Assembly (NCBI RefSeq): GCF_019649055.1 | Contig: NW_026570247.1 | Location: forward strand, 868,001-932,000 | From: Paramacrobiotus metropolitanus | Taxonomy: Eukaryota > Tardigrada > Eutardigrada > Parachela > Macrobiotidae | DNA: 64,000 nt | Direction: 5' to 3' | In this document: in pieces, positions 52,837 through 63,425 of the stretch | How positions within the stretch are numbered: position 1 is the first letter of the stretch | How the letters are laid out: each line of letters starts with the position of its first letter | Made by a program: the position numbers and the translations under genes | Notes under the pieces: generated by a model | Told to the model about the DNA's origin: nothing | Database searches by the model: none | The model's input: only the letters and a program-made list of their open reading frames with translations

Positions 52837-53385
52837 ATGAATCCCGGCAAGCATCAATGCGGGGAGTGTAAAAAATTTTTTCAACGCGCGGATGACATGC
52901 GGCGTCATAAGAAGGAGGTTCATGCCGACCTGGATCGCGTCAACTGCCCGGTCTGCAAGAATGAAATGGTCCGACGAGGCCTACTCCGCCACCTTCGAGA
53001 AAATTGCCATCCGGGAAAGAAACCACGGAAGCCCACACAGAGAATGCCTCGACCAATTCCGTTGGCACCGGAGCCACCGGCAGGGAAAAGACCAAGAAAG
53101 TCTTCGCACCCGCGGAAGGTGGTCCGTGCGACGCGAGGATCAGCAACGCCTGCATCAACGACGGCAGCGCCGGCAGCACCGCGGACCATCACAAAAGTTT
53201 CCGCTTTGTATCCAGTTTTGGTTGGAAATTTTCAAAGCGCGACCTGTAAATGTGGTAAAGCTGTGGGATATGTTGACAATACATATACCATCATTTCATG
53301 TGAGTGTGCGGAATGCCGGCTCGAGGCGGCAAATTTGCTGTTGTTTATGAACACAGTAGAAACGGTGTTTTGTACAATAAAATAA
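52837..53385 (+). CDS. C2H2 zinc-finger protein, small
   Basis: 182 residues from ATG 52837. Two N-terminal fingers: HQCGECKKFFQRADDMRRHK (C-x2-C-x12-H-x4-H) and a second with NCPVCKNEMVRRGLLRHLRE. A basic Pro/Arg/Ala-rich middle follows (KKPRKPTQRMPRP), then a Cys-rich end (CKCGKAVGYV, SCECAEC). Probably a DNA- or RNA-binding protein. It is divergent from the winged-helix gene across a 0.8-kb spacer. Not assigned to a named family. Confidence 0.6.
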   Translation: MNPGKHQCGECKKFFQRADDMRRHKKEVHADLDRVNCPVCKNEMVRRGLLRHLRENCHPGKKPRKPTQRMPRPIPLAPEPPAGKRPRKSSHPRKVVRATRGSATPASTTAAPAAPRTITKVSALYPVLVGNFQSATCKCGKAVGYVDNTYTIISCECAECRLEAANLLLFMNTVETVFCTIK

Positions 53386-53653
53386 ATAGAAAGCTACGGG
53401 GTCTTGCTGGTGCTGCGCGAGATGATACGTAACAGAATATACTGTGAAATCAGAATTAATACACGCAACAAAAATTCCCTGTAGAACGAAAAAAAATCGA
53501 GTGCCTGGTGCACTCCTTTGTCACAAACTGGAGCAGTAGTCAAAAATTCAACGCCGGTAAAATTTTTGTTTTTATTTTAAGATTTTATCTGTTTTGCTCA
53601 GCGGAGCAGGTGTTCTGATCTTACTGCTTCCTAGCTTGTATTATCTTGATAAT

Positions 53654-54338
53654 ATGAGTCTCCAAGAGATGTTTCCGAAGGATAAGGTCGAGGAATGTTT
53701 AATGCATACATTCCTGATGTATCGCCGCCTAGAGCGTGCTCCAGAGATGTGGAACAACAAGCCCGTTGCAGATAGGGCCGAGGAGGCGAAGCAAACAATG
53801 GAGGCGTACGTTGCTCACCGGAACTTAAAGAGCCAAGAAGTGAATCAGGAATATGACCTGGAAGAAGCTTATCAGGAGAGCTCTGAGTTGCGAAACAGGC
53901 TGGAGTCCAGGGAGCGAGAACTTGCGGTAGGTCAAGGGAAATAACCGCTTTAGGTCAGCAGGGCTTACTTGTCTGTGCTAAAATGCAACTTTGTGCTACC
54001 GATTTTGCGCTTAAAAAATTTAAGAATTTACTCGGTAAAAAATGCATTGGGAGGACATAAGAAAAACAGTTCACTCAGTTTCTGGAGCAGAGAATCGGTG
54101 TTGCTTTTAATGCGAGGTAATGCTACTTGTGTTCAGAAAAAGTTCTGTATCGGTAAAAGATTGGATTACGTGCACTGTATTTACCAGGAGTTGGTAAAAC
54201 TGGTAGTTTGAAAGAGTACTAGATGTGTAATTTATCTGCGCTTGCTGCACAGGAAAGAAATGCTGAAATACAGCGCCTGCTGCAGAAGATTGCGCTGCTG
54301 AAGGCCGGGCAACCTGATCCCGATGACCAGTTTAATTG
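53654..54338 (+). CDS. Coiled-coil protein, two exons, unknown
   Basis: Exons are 53654-53936 and 54253-54338 (GTAGGT...GCACAG, phase 1). The product of about 122 residues starts MSLQEMFPKDKVEECLMH. A long charged helix with heptad-like spacing follows (EEAYQESSELRNRLESRERE, continuing NAEIQRLLQKIALL after the splice), then the acidic DPDDQFNW. The last codons may extend to a stop near 54388. A dimerising cytosolic protein is plausible. No family recognised. Confidence 0.45.
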
Positions 54339-54388
54339 GTATGAGCCAGTGCAAAATAATTTTATTTTGATAATCTGTAAATTTTAAC

Positions 54389-55472
54389 CATCAAGTGGTG
54401 TACCGGTATTTGTACAATTTTGACTTGAGTGGGTGTCAAAACAGATAAAAAATCAAAATAGCCACCCGTTGCGTTTTTGTGGTATTTTCTTTGCATTTAT
54501 TCTGTTTTAATCCGTGCTCAGAATCAAATGTCAAAACTCTATGGCTTTTTACAGGGGTCAAAACAATCCTGGACCTCAAGGCGAAGCTATTGAGGAATTT
54601 TAATTCATCTTTTGTGGAAAATGAATATTTCGTAAAAAGTAGATCGTGAAGACGATGACACTGCTGGTTTTTCCCAAGAACAACACACATCGGCGCAGTG
54701 ATTATTTCCATATCTTACCATTGGCATTAAGCTTGAATTGTCATGCCTTTGTATTCAGCAGTTTTTCTAGTTTTTGTATACTTTTATTCTTTTTTGTATT
54801 TTTTTGACAGTATTCAGTCGAAAGTATTCAGCTCTTTACGAATGGTTCGACATTAATCTTTTGAGCCTGAGTTGGTGTGTTTCGTAATGATGCAATGTAT
54901 TGTAGCTTGCGGGTGGTAATGCATTGTGGTTTGGTAATCATGTAGAGAATTTTGTTTCTGGTGGAGATTAAAATGTTCAGGCATATTCTGGGTTTCTACT
55001 GGATGAGTCTGTGGTTTGAGACGTTTGAAAAATAAATGTAGTAGTAATTTCAAGAGCGAAACAAATTACTAATGAATATCAATATTCGAGTTCGAAAACA
55101 AAGAGAACTATTAAAAAAACAACAAAAATACAGCGGAAAAAATCGTAATTTTTGTATTTAAGTTTATTTAGATTCCTGTTATCGGTGTGCTGCAATTAAA
55201 TGTGGTAAGAGTACCACGGCAATGTTAAGCCGTTTGTCTGGACACTCATACGGCGCATAAGCACGGGCACGAGTATGTGGTTTGTAACAGTTTCGTCATC
55301 TCCAAGCATGTGGGTTTCAGCCAAGTTGATACCAATCGCAACTTCCGAATATTTCCCTCTTGATAAAACTGATTCTGGTAGGATTCCAGTTGTTTTTTCC
55401 CACGTACTATTCTCCTTGTCACTGGACAATGCTGTGTCGATGATTCGTACGGTGTGTGCTCATCTGCGTGAT
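54389..55472. other. Intergenic, AT-rich
   Basis: No coding frame with splice context. Poly-T tracts near 54780-54810. Confidence 0.35.
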
Positions 55473-57697
55473 ATGCCTGTGGGAGCGGGAAAGAAGGCGC
55501 TATTGGCGTCGTTGGGTCTGCTGGCCAGTACATGTACCGCGGCAGCCATCGCCAGTATTTGGGAGAATGACGACATGGTGGGACAGTGCACGCAACCCGT
55601 AGAAGTGGCCAATGCCTCCATAAACTTCGTCCATCTGTATCCTGGTCTGCCACCCGGAGCGATCCCCTGTGATGGGCCTGGACCCAGTTCCTGTGGCCGA
55701 TGGGATCAAAGTAAGGGCTGTTTTGTCAACTTTTGCAAGTGATCGTGAGTTTTGTTGATAATTAGCTCGGGTTGGAGCCAGGAAATCGTCGCGTGCGCCT
55801 TACAACATTCTCTCACATCATCGACATCCTACACAAGTTTTTTGTCGTGACTTTCTATCAAACTGATTACTAATAGCAGTAGTTCTGAAAAAATTTGGAA
55901 CACCCTTTGATACTAAATTTCTAAAAGTAAATTTCTCCCAGCATTTCACTTTTTTGAATTCGAATGAGTGTATGTACGTATTGGGAAATTTTCACACATT
56001 AACACTTTATTAATTTTTTATTTTATTATCGTAAATTATAAACGGTGCATCATTCCACCTCGACTTACGATTTTTTAAATCGTCAGCACTGCTGCAAGCG
56101 CATGTTAGTCAATATTTTTGAGGATGTCTTGAATAAAACTATCGTTGGGAATTCACCATGCATCCAATGAATTTTCCAATTTTTGATTTAGTGATTTGTT
56201 CGTGTAGACTGGGACAGACGTGAGCCAGCTGATACGGCTAAAAGCGAAGCCTAATGCTCGGGAACCGGACTTGGCGGCGGCGACGCCTAAAGCTACGCGA
56301 AATTTATTTTTCTTCCGACATGGACATTGTGTTGTGGATGGGATCTCAGATGAATGTCGTATACTCATAGAACTAGGTAAGCAAGCTATACAACGTTAAA
56401 GCTCTGTGTCTGGATAAATTGGTCGGACATATGGCAGAAGTAATTAAGATAAGCGAATCAGAAAGATAGCCGATGGAGCTGCATTGTACAATCGCTGTCT
56501 TCTAAGCCTTTTATATTTTAGACTGTAGCACTGACATGTTTTCGCAGGCCGCGCACAAGCTCAGAACACAGGAAAACGTCTGCGTAATTTGCTCTTTCCT
56601 TGGACAAAACTGATCCACTCGAGCATGTGCCGTGCTCGGAAAACTGCTCAAATTATTGCCTCATCCTTGCCGGAAGTTGAGCTCGAGAGCGCTGATCTGA
56701 TCCGTCAGGGCGCTTCTATTCCTCCCGAACCTCGGCGGGCAGCTTGCGACCGGGTGCTCAGGTGGGATTTTGTTGTTATAAATTGACTTAAAACGAAAAA
56801 CTGATGCGCTTTTTTTAATTGCCATTGGTATCTTAAAATTCGTAAATAAATTTCGAAAAAAATACTTTTTAAATTTTTTTAGATTGCGGCCTTCCGGTGT
56901 TTCATTCAGGTTAGAGGTGGCCTTCCGGCGTTCGCTGATACTGATCAGGAGATGGGCAGTTCTGAGATCATCGTATGCCATGCCAACGTTATTAGCTAAT
57001 TTGTCTGCAGGTGGGCCTGTGTGTTTCAAATTCGTTCACCATTCTAATGGAAGCGGTTGTAAAATTACCACTGGGAGGCACTTTTTACTTGACTATGCCG
57101 GTGTACGAAACCACTTAATCCATTTCAGCACTTTTGCTAATACGCCGGTTATTACAGCAACGTAGGCATCTGAAATCGATATAATGCATAGTTTTCCCTT
57201 ACTTTATCGATCAGAAATGATTGATTGTTGATTTAGTTCGAGTCGCCATTAATAAGACTTGTATGGCGCTCTATGCTGATGCGAAAGGTTGTTTCCGTCA
57301 TCTGTACTCTAGTTAAATGACGTTGTTTTGCTATAGTTTTATAGTGTTAAGGTTTTTGTTATAAGTGACTATTGCAGCGTGTAGTTTGCTTGAAATACTA
57401 CTGCTAACAATATATGAATTTCAGAGCTCTGCAGTTACCTCCAGAAGCGTGGTTACGGATGTCCTTATACCACATCAGTATAACTTGGCTGACCATACGC
57501 CCTAATGGACGGGTAAGATTTTTATGTACAATTATATCGTAAGTAAAACGTCTGTAAGGAATTCGTCTTTTCAAAATTTTCAGGCTATTTGCTTGTCTAC
57601 TGGTACATATTTGCAGACAAGAATAACAATAAGTAATAATATGCCTTTATATCACGCTACGATTGTTCATGTTGAACAGATGAGCTTACGCATGTAA
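55473..57697 (+). pseudogene. PGAM5-like mitochondrial Ser/Thr phosphatase gene, broken
   Basis: Exons proposed: 55473-55710, 56208-56376, 56548-56761, 56883-57010, 57425-57512 and 57586-57697. Exon 1 has an N-terminal hydrophobic segment (KKALLASLGLLASTC) like the PGAM5 membrane anchor. The second begins with WDRREP, a PGAM5-specific motif, in one frame. It then needs a frame change to reach RNLFFFRHGHCVVDG, the His-phosphatase core (RHG catalytic motif). Later exons give IHSSMCRARKTAQII, DLIRQGASIPPEP, EIIVCHANVI and [11 protein letters not shown] with [11 protein letters not shown], all in PGAM5 order. After CHANVIS a TAA occupies the position expected for Tyr (56996-56998). One frameshift and one stop in an otherwise colinear, intron-bearing copy point to a pseudogene or a captured copy. 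Confidence 0.7.
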
Positions 57698-58209
57698 AAG
57701 AAATCAAGGAATCGGATTTTCATGCCCACCATGTCTAGGAGGACTGCCGGTCTTGTCCTGGAGAAGCGCAGTGTTATTAGTTGCTGTTTTTCATATATTT
57801 TTATACGGTTTGTTGCTGATGAACATCTTAATCAGGAAAATAAGTCGTACGCACCGGTGAAAAAGCCATCACGGTATGCTGCTTGGGTTTCCTTCTTTTA
57901 TAAGCTTCTCTGTTGTTACCTGCGCAGATGTTGATCTGTTTGTGATAATTATTATTGTGAATAAAGATTCGAATGTACGGTTAGCGATCAGTCTTGTTAT
58001 TATAGAACTTGAATAAGTGTAATATCCGAAACTGTCCTTTTTGATTGGCCTAGTGGCTAAGCGCCACATTCTGCACCAAGTTTTTTCTAATAAATACAGG
58101 ATGTTGTAGCCGGATTAGCTCAATGTATGACATTGTTTTCTAACGAGTTGAACAGCTAAACTTATTTACTTTTGAATTCTTGTTACACTTACTGCTATAC
58201 AGTACTACT
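57698..58209. other. Intergenic spacer
   Basis: AT-rich, no gene supported. Probably contains the promoter of the ANP32-like copy. Confidence 0.35.
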
Positions 58210-59131
58210 ATGGACAATAACGCCGTACAGCCCGCAGCCGTTGATCATTTTCAGGATGCCACTGCCCAGGTTGAAGCATACCTACAAACCTTGGCGCCGA
58301 CAGTGTCGACATTGTATTTTGACCATATCAAGATGGTCGAAATTCCGCCAACACCACTGTTTGCTGGATTTACGAATATTCAGTAAGATTTTGTTGTACA
58401 AATAATTTTTAAAAATTTTAATAATTTGGCTGAAATTGTGAATCAAGTAAAATGCTTAAATAAATGTAGAATAATTCTACAGGTCTATCACCGCGGCCAA
58501 GTGTGGCCTTACATCGCTGGCCAACCTCCCTGGTAAAGCGACGGTGCAGTCGCTGTACCTGGAGGGCAACGCTTTGTCCGGATCGGCCTTGGAGGCCCTC
58601 CGGGACTGTCATTCCCTCCGACAGCTGCACCTTCCGGACAACCTGTTCGAGTCGGCGGACGACTTCTGACCGATCCGAAACCTGCCATTGGATCTGCTGG
58701 ATGTCGGGTACAACCCGATCACCCGCAGCTCGTCCTGTCAGGAAGCATTGGAGCTGCTGTTTCCCAACACCGACATCCAGGTGACCGGACACATCGTCCA
58801 GGAGGACTCCAGCAGCAGCGCGGAGGAATCGTAATTATATGTTTCCGATACTGGTATTTATTTTTATTAACGTTTATTAATTACTATCAAATTATCTTTC
58901 GTTTCCTTTTTATTTATCAGTTATATTTTTTAAACTAGAATTCGAAGAAGAATCCACCAAGGATTCGGAGGAAATGGCAGCCGCCGTCAAAGCGCTGGAA
59001 GAAGGTAAACTTGATTTTTTGAGCTGAATTATTTTTAATTTGCTTTTAATTCTTTTTATTCGTAGATCCGGATTGGGAGATGGATCATGTGAGCAACTCG
59101 TGCTCCGAGGATTCTGCGGATTCGGAATTGT
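58210..59131 (+). pseudogene. ANP32-like leucine-rich acidic nuclear protein, interrupted
   Basis: Exon 1 is 58210-58382 (MDNNAVQPAAVDHFQDATA, then FDHIKMVEIPPTPLF). Exon 2 starts at 58483 with ITAAKCGLTSLANLPG, QSLYLEGNALSGSALEAL and LRQLHLPDN, three leucine-rich repeats in ANP32 order. TGA at 58668-58670 interrupts, but the frame continues (LDLLDVGYNP, LFPNTDIQVTG) to an acidic Ser/Glu end at about 58834. Acidic exons at about 58940-59003 (EFEEESTKDSEEM) and 59066-59131 (DPDWEMDHVSNSCSEDS) follow, as in the acidic tail of ANP32. Splice joints of the tail do not all fit phase. ANP32 proteins are nuclear chaperones and phosphatase regulators. The stop suggests a pseudogene or a base-call error. 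Confidence 0.6.
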
Positions 59132-59548
59132 AATTCGTTGGTTGTTTTTGCGCTACTTGTGTTTTTTTCAGCATTGTTGTATGAAATTAATAAATGCCAG
59201 TGGGCTACGGTGTCGCTTTACGTTACAAGATAATAATCACAGGTGCTAGCAAATGCATTCACATACACATAATATAGTTCTTTATTCAGTTTATTGTTGA
59301 TAATAGTATTGGCATACACACAAACGATCTCACTCGTTGCCAGAGCAACGCTCCGTAGCTACTTTACCCATCTAGTTGCTAGTCTACTCAGCTAGTTGCT
59401 AGCGTATTCAACTTGTTTCTTAACTGCATAGTCTTTCGCGGGTTCATCCATGCAATTTGATCTCCATGCAAATTATTCGCACTTGTCTGCACTTACAAAC
59501 TTGTAATATTTGACTTGCACGATTTCTTTATCTGACGTATTTTCTAAA
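59132..59548. other. Intergenic with short CTAGTTGCTAG repeats
   Basis: At 59368-59412 the motif CTAGTTGCTAG(T/C) recurs. No gene is supported. Confidence 0.4.
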
Positions 59549-60868
59549 ATGTCCGAATATCTTTCACCTATGGATTGGGAGGCCTGGGGCCGTAATTTTC
59601 ATGAAAGTGTAGCGTCCTTTAACGCTGAATTTGATATCGTGGATCAGATTTTGCGGGAAGCAGGTGTGGTTCCTGAAGTAAGCGAGGGATTTGTCGATCC
59701 GGATACACAGAAGGACCGATACCTACCACGGTACGAGGCGATCTCCCCGCCGCCGCCGGCCGAAGCGGATCCTGAGCCCGTCCTGATCCACGTACCCGAA
59801 CCCAGCAATGCCACCCAGTTTCAGCCGCCATGCCAGCTCGTGCCAACGTTCGACCCAGTACCTCCGGCTCCCCCATCCCAACTTACGCTCGGTGAGCAGG
59901 CAACGCTGCACGAGTTCCTTCAAGTTCGACCTAGCGGACCGGTATCGATGTATGCCAATGTGGATACCGTGACTTTGACGCACAGCGGAGCGTTGACGGT
60001 TAACATCTACCGTGAGAATGGCGTCCCGCAGTTCGCGACCCTGCACACCTGTCGTGGGAAAGAGAAGGCCGGTTGTGCCACCACCATGGGGGAGCTGCGT
60101 GCTGTACTGCGCTTTCTTCTCTCGGCTGAGTGCGACGCCCAGATCCACCGCGCATCGCCACCTGTCAAGAGGGGCGAACTCGTCGACCCAATGTTTCGGA
60201 AAGGGTTCTCCCTCACCCTGCACGCCGCCTGGATCTCCCTGAAATCCGGCAAGCACTTCCAGCTGCGGATTTCGCGCGTGGGCGACAATCATCGCAGCGT
60301 AGCCACGCCCAAGATCAGCCAAACCACCCTGCAGCGCCTGCGATGCAAGAACTGGTACGAGCTTCTCCCGCAGCTCTTCCCGGGCTTCTCCCATGGGATC
60401 AAACGTAAGGTCACCAGTTCATGCAAGTTCATTTCATTGTTCAACCAGTTCAGTTCAACGTTCATAAAGTTCAATGTTCACTGTAGTTCAGTGTTCATTA
60501 AATTCATTTCAATTCAGTTCAATGTTCATTAAAGTTCGGTATTCATATTTTTACATTCATTGTTCACTGAATCGAATTGAATTCATCTTTCATCTTTTTT
60601 AGCGTTGCCGCAAGAGTTTTGGAAGGACTTCCGAGCATACCTGGCTATGGAAGCCGTCCATGCTGCGCGCTCTATGGACATCACTGGACCGACGGAAGGG
60701 CAGTTGTCGGTGATGCTGTCTAACCTGCAAGCGTCTAGTTTCTACAGTATTTTGCTGGAGCTGATGCCTGTCTATTCTGATTGTTCTTTTACATGCTTTG
60801 CCAGTATTGATTACGTGCGTGAGCAGTGTCAGATGTGGAACTTTACTGTTAACAATTATTTATTGTAG
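59549..60868 (+). CDS. Unknown two-exon gene
   Basis: Exons are 59549-60404 and 60603-60868 (GTAAGG...TTTTAG, phase 1). About 373 residues. Acidic N-terminus (MSEYLSPMDWEAWGRNFHES), a Pro-rich linker (PPPPAEADPEP), then a folded-looking part with LHEFLQVRPSGPVSMYANVD, LHTCRGKEKAGCATTMGEL, LHAAWISLKSGKHFQLRISR and LPQLFPGF. The exon is GC-rich, unlike the flanks. The intron is a minisatellite of GTTCAATGTTCA-type units (60415-60535). It lies 145 bp upstream of the PolB-like gene on the same strand and might belong to the same mobile element. No family recognised. Confidence 0.45.
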
Positions 60869-61012
60869 CATTGTGTAGCTTAGCCACTGCGTAGGCCAGC
60901 AACCGTTTGTGTACGTTAGCCACTATCAGTATTTCATATCAAGCTCACTTGTTCTGAATTAAATTTAGTTGGCGTGTTTTTGTTTAGAAAGTGTTACTAA
61001 TGAATTTCAATC

Positions 61013-62646
61013 ATGGATTACACATTATCTGATGTTGATATGGCTGACTTAATTGCGGACGGTGATTGGGATGACGACGATCCCATGCAGTTAGATAGCG
61101 ATACATTACGTGATGCTGCCATGCTAGCGGCAGAGGATGACTGGGTTTTGGATGAACCTATGCCCCAGTGGGGCGGTAGTTCGGATATAGCAGACAGAGT
61201 CGATGTTCGCTGCATTGGTCGTAAATATTCCAGAAAATTTCGTGTACATCTGAACACTTTTGACGTTAAGGTTTCTGATTTAATTGGTACTGCGATCAGT
61301 GACATTTCGCAAACCATTTGTAGCATTTTAGAGTATATTCTGGCTGTTATATTGACTGGTGTGAACGACAGCGATGCGGTCCGTCTGCGTGTTGATTCCC
61401 GTCATTTTGATCGTCCTCTTTATACATCGCTGACCCTCCGGACCGAGTTGAGTGTCCAGCGGTGGATGGCCGATATTCAGCGCGTTTTGAACAGCCATGA
61501 AGAATTCAGACTGGATGATTCCTTCCAAATCTTTGTTCAACATACGGAGCTGCCGTTTGGTCGTTGTGTGAAGGATGTACCGGCACTCCTGATGCGTCGT
61601 CTGAAGAAGATGAAGTCCGTGACGATTGTTAATGGCGATGATAACCTTTGCATGGCGCGCGCGTTGGTAATGGGCAAAGCTTTAGCCGACAACGACAAGA
61701 AGCTGTTCCGGAGCCTGCGGCGGGGTAAGCGAGTGACTACGAAGTTAGCCAAGCAGCTCATCAAGCGTGCCGGTTTGCCAGAGCGGGCGTACACTCTTAG
61801 AGATTTATCGGCGTTCGAGAAGGTTCTTACCGCATATCGTATTGTTGTGGTCAGCGTTGACCATGCGAATGCCATTGTCCATAAAGGCCATAAGCATAAG
61901 AATCATATAATTCTGCTGCATCATGACGGGCACTTTGATTTGCTGAAGTCCTTGCCGGCGTTCTTTAAGCGTAACTACTGGTGTTTTGAGTGCATGAAGG
62001 GGTACGATAGCCGTGTTAAGCATCGCTGCCGTGCGAGGTGTTCGTTGTGTCTCCGCGCATCTTGCTCGCAAGATGCCGACAATCTTCTCGTTTGTCCGGA
62101 TTGTCATCGCACGTTTCCTGGCCAGGATTGTTTTAATTATCACAAGCTTGGTAGCACAAAGGGTCCTTGTCATCGGCGTAAGGCTTTATGTGACACCGTT
62201 AAGCTCTGTGTCCAGTGCCGCTGCATCTACTCTAATGCCCAGCGCAAGCCGGACAATCCTCACCGTTGTGGCGAGACGAAATGCAAGACCTGCGACGTCT
62301 TTGATCTTCCCGCGGATCATCGCTGCTACATGCGTCCCAAGCCATTCACTCTGGACCGCATGGCCAGGTGCGCATCGGCGAAATTCTTGTACTTCGACTT
62401 TGAGACCTACGTTTCCTCGTCCGGTGACCTTGTGCCCAACTTGGCGGTAGGTTGCTCACGGTGTGTTTGTTTTTATTGTATAACAAGAATGCTGTGTTAC
62501 GACAGGTTGCACAGAATGACGTAGCCGATGAATGGATTTTTCCCGACTCTGCTACGGATATTGGCAAGGACGTCACCGATGACCTTTGCACATTCCTCTT
62601 CCAGGAAGACCACCAGGGCTACTACGTCATCGCCCATAATTTTAAG
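61013..62646 (+). pseudogene. Second Polinton-type PolB, N-terminal part, spliced and truncated
   Basis: Exons are 61013-62446 and 62506-62646, with a 59-bp intron (GTAGGT...CGACAG). The start is MDYTLSDVDM with an acidic leader. Around residue 205 comes DDNLCMARALVMG, and about 100 residues later HHDGHFDLLKSL, the same Cys and His contexts as in the viral PolB at 24575. Then a Cys/His array (CFECMKGYD, CSLCLRASC, CPDCHRTF, CVQCRCIY, CKTCDVFDL), the exonuclease I motif KFLYFDFETYV, and after the intron YYVIAHNFK, the start of exonuclease II. It ends at a GTATTC donor-like site and no continuation is found within the window. The polymerase domain is missing. Either a truncated element or a host gene derived from one. 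Confidence 0.7.
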
Positions 62647-63120
62647 GTATTCTTTCTAGACAATTCATTTAAAATCACTTTTGTCAGAGACCGCTCACTC
62701 GAGGCGGTAGACACCTCTCGTGGCTTTGCTCTGTCGCCCGCCCGCACATGGCTACTCCATTCGTGCCGCGCTATTACGCTGCTTACTCAGCGTATACTTT
62801 GTCTACGCTGACCAATCAGCGCATTTCTCTGCACTCTTGGGGGTGGAGCCCTGCGCCTACGGGCGATTCCATGCTTTGCCGCATCAGCTGTTGCAGACCC
62901 GCAGCACGCGGAATCATTAATCACGATTCTCAGCTAGCGCACTGCAGGCACTTTTTCCAGCTATTCCCGCATTGGGTTTTCTGTTGGTTTTTGTGTGTTG
63001 TTGCTTTATTGTTATCACAATAAAGGCTATATTTGCCCCATTTCTTCCTGCTTCTGTGTCATATCTGACATGGTAGCACTATCGTTCGGTTTTCTTTCCT
63101 GGAACCTCTGATCCCCCAGT
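62647..63120. other. Unclassified sequence beyond the PolB fragment
   Basis: Short frames only. The sequence around 62690-62960 does not continue the polymerase and may be a separate insertion. A polyadenylation-like AATAAA stands at 63020-63025. Confidence 0.35.
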
Positions 63121-63139
63121 GAAGGCACAATCGGTCGAA

Positions 63140-63425
63140 CTACGCTGATCGCCTATAAGTAGGCCAGCAATCCCGCGACCATCTCCTGCATCATACGGAT
63201 CTCATTGGAGATCCGCAGCGCGACGGATTACATACGGGTCGGCGCCTAAAAGTAGGTCCCCCGCAGCTTTGGCTCCCGGCGCAAAAACTGCGTTCGGTAC
63301 GTCGCTGTTGACCAATTAAGCGCCCTACCGGGTTGCATGATACGGGTCAGTGCCTAAAAGTAGGCCTCCCGCAGCTTTGGCTCCCGGCGCAAAAACTGCG
63401 CTCGGTACGGTCCTGTTACACCAAT
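63140..63425 (+). repeat. Hairpin-bearing repeat, three units
   Basis: Blocks at 63232-63301 and 63341-63410 (109 bp apart) are nearly identical: ATACGGGTC, then GCCTAAAAGTAGG (a stem with AAAG-type loop), GCAGCTTTGGCTCCCGGCGC, AAAAACTGCG. A third partial unit with GCCTATAAGTAGGC is at 63150. It could be a SINE or satellite. No known RNA was recognised. Confidence 0.6.

Noticed and set aside
58210-59131. Selenoprotein explanation for TGA in the ANP32-like copy
   Set aside because: No conserved Cys or Sec position is known in ANP32 there and no SECIS-like element was noticed.
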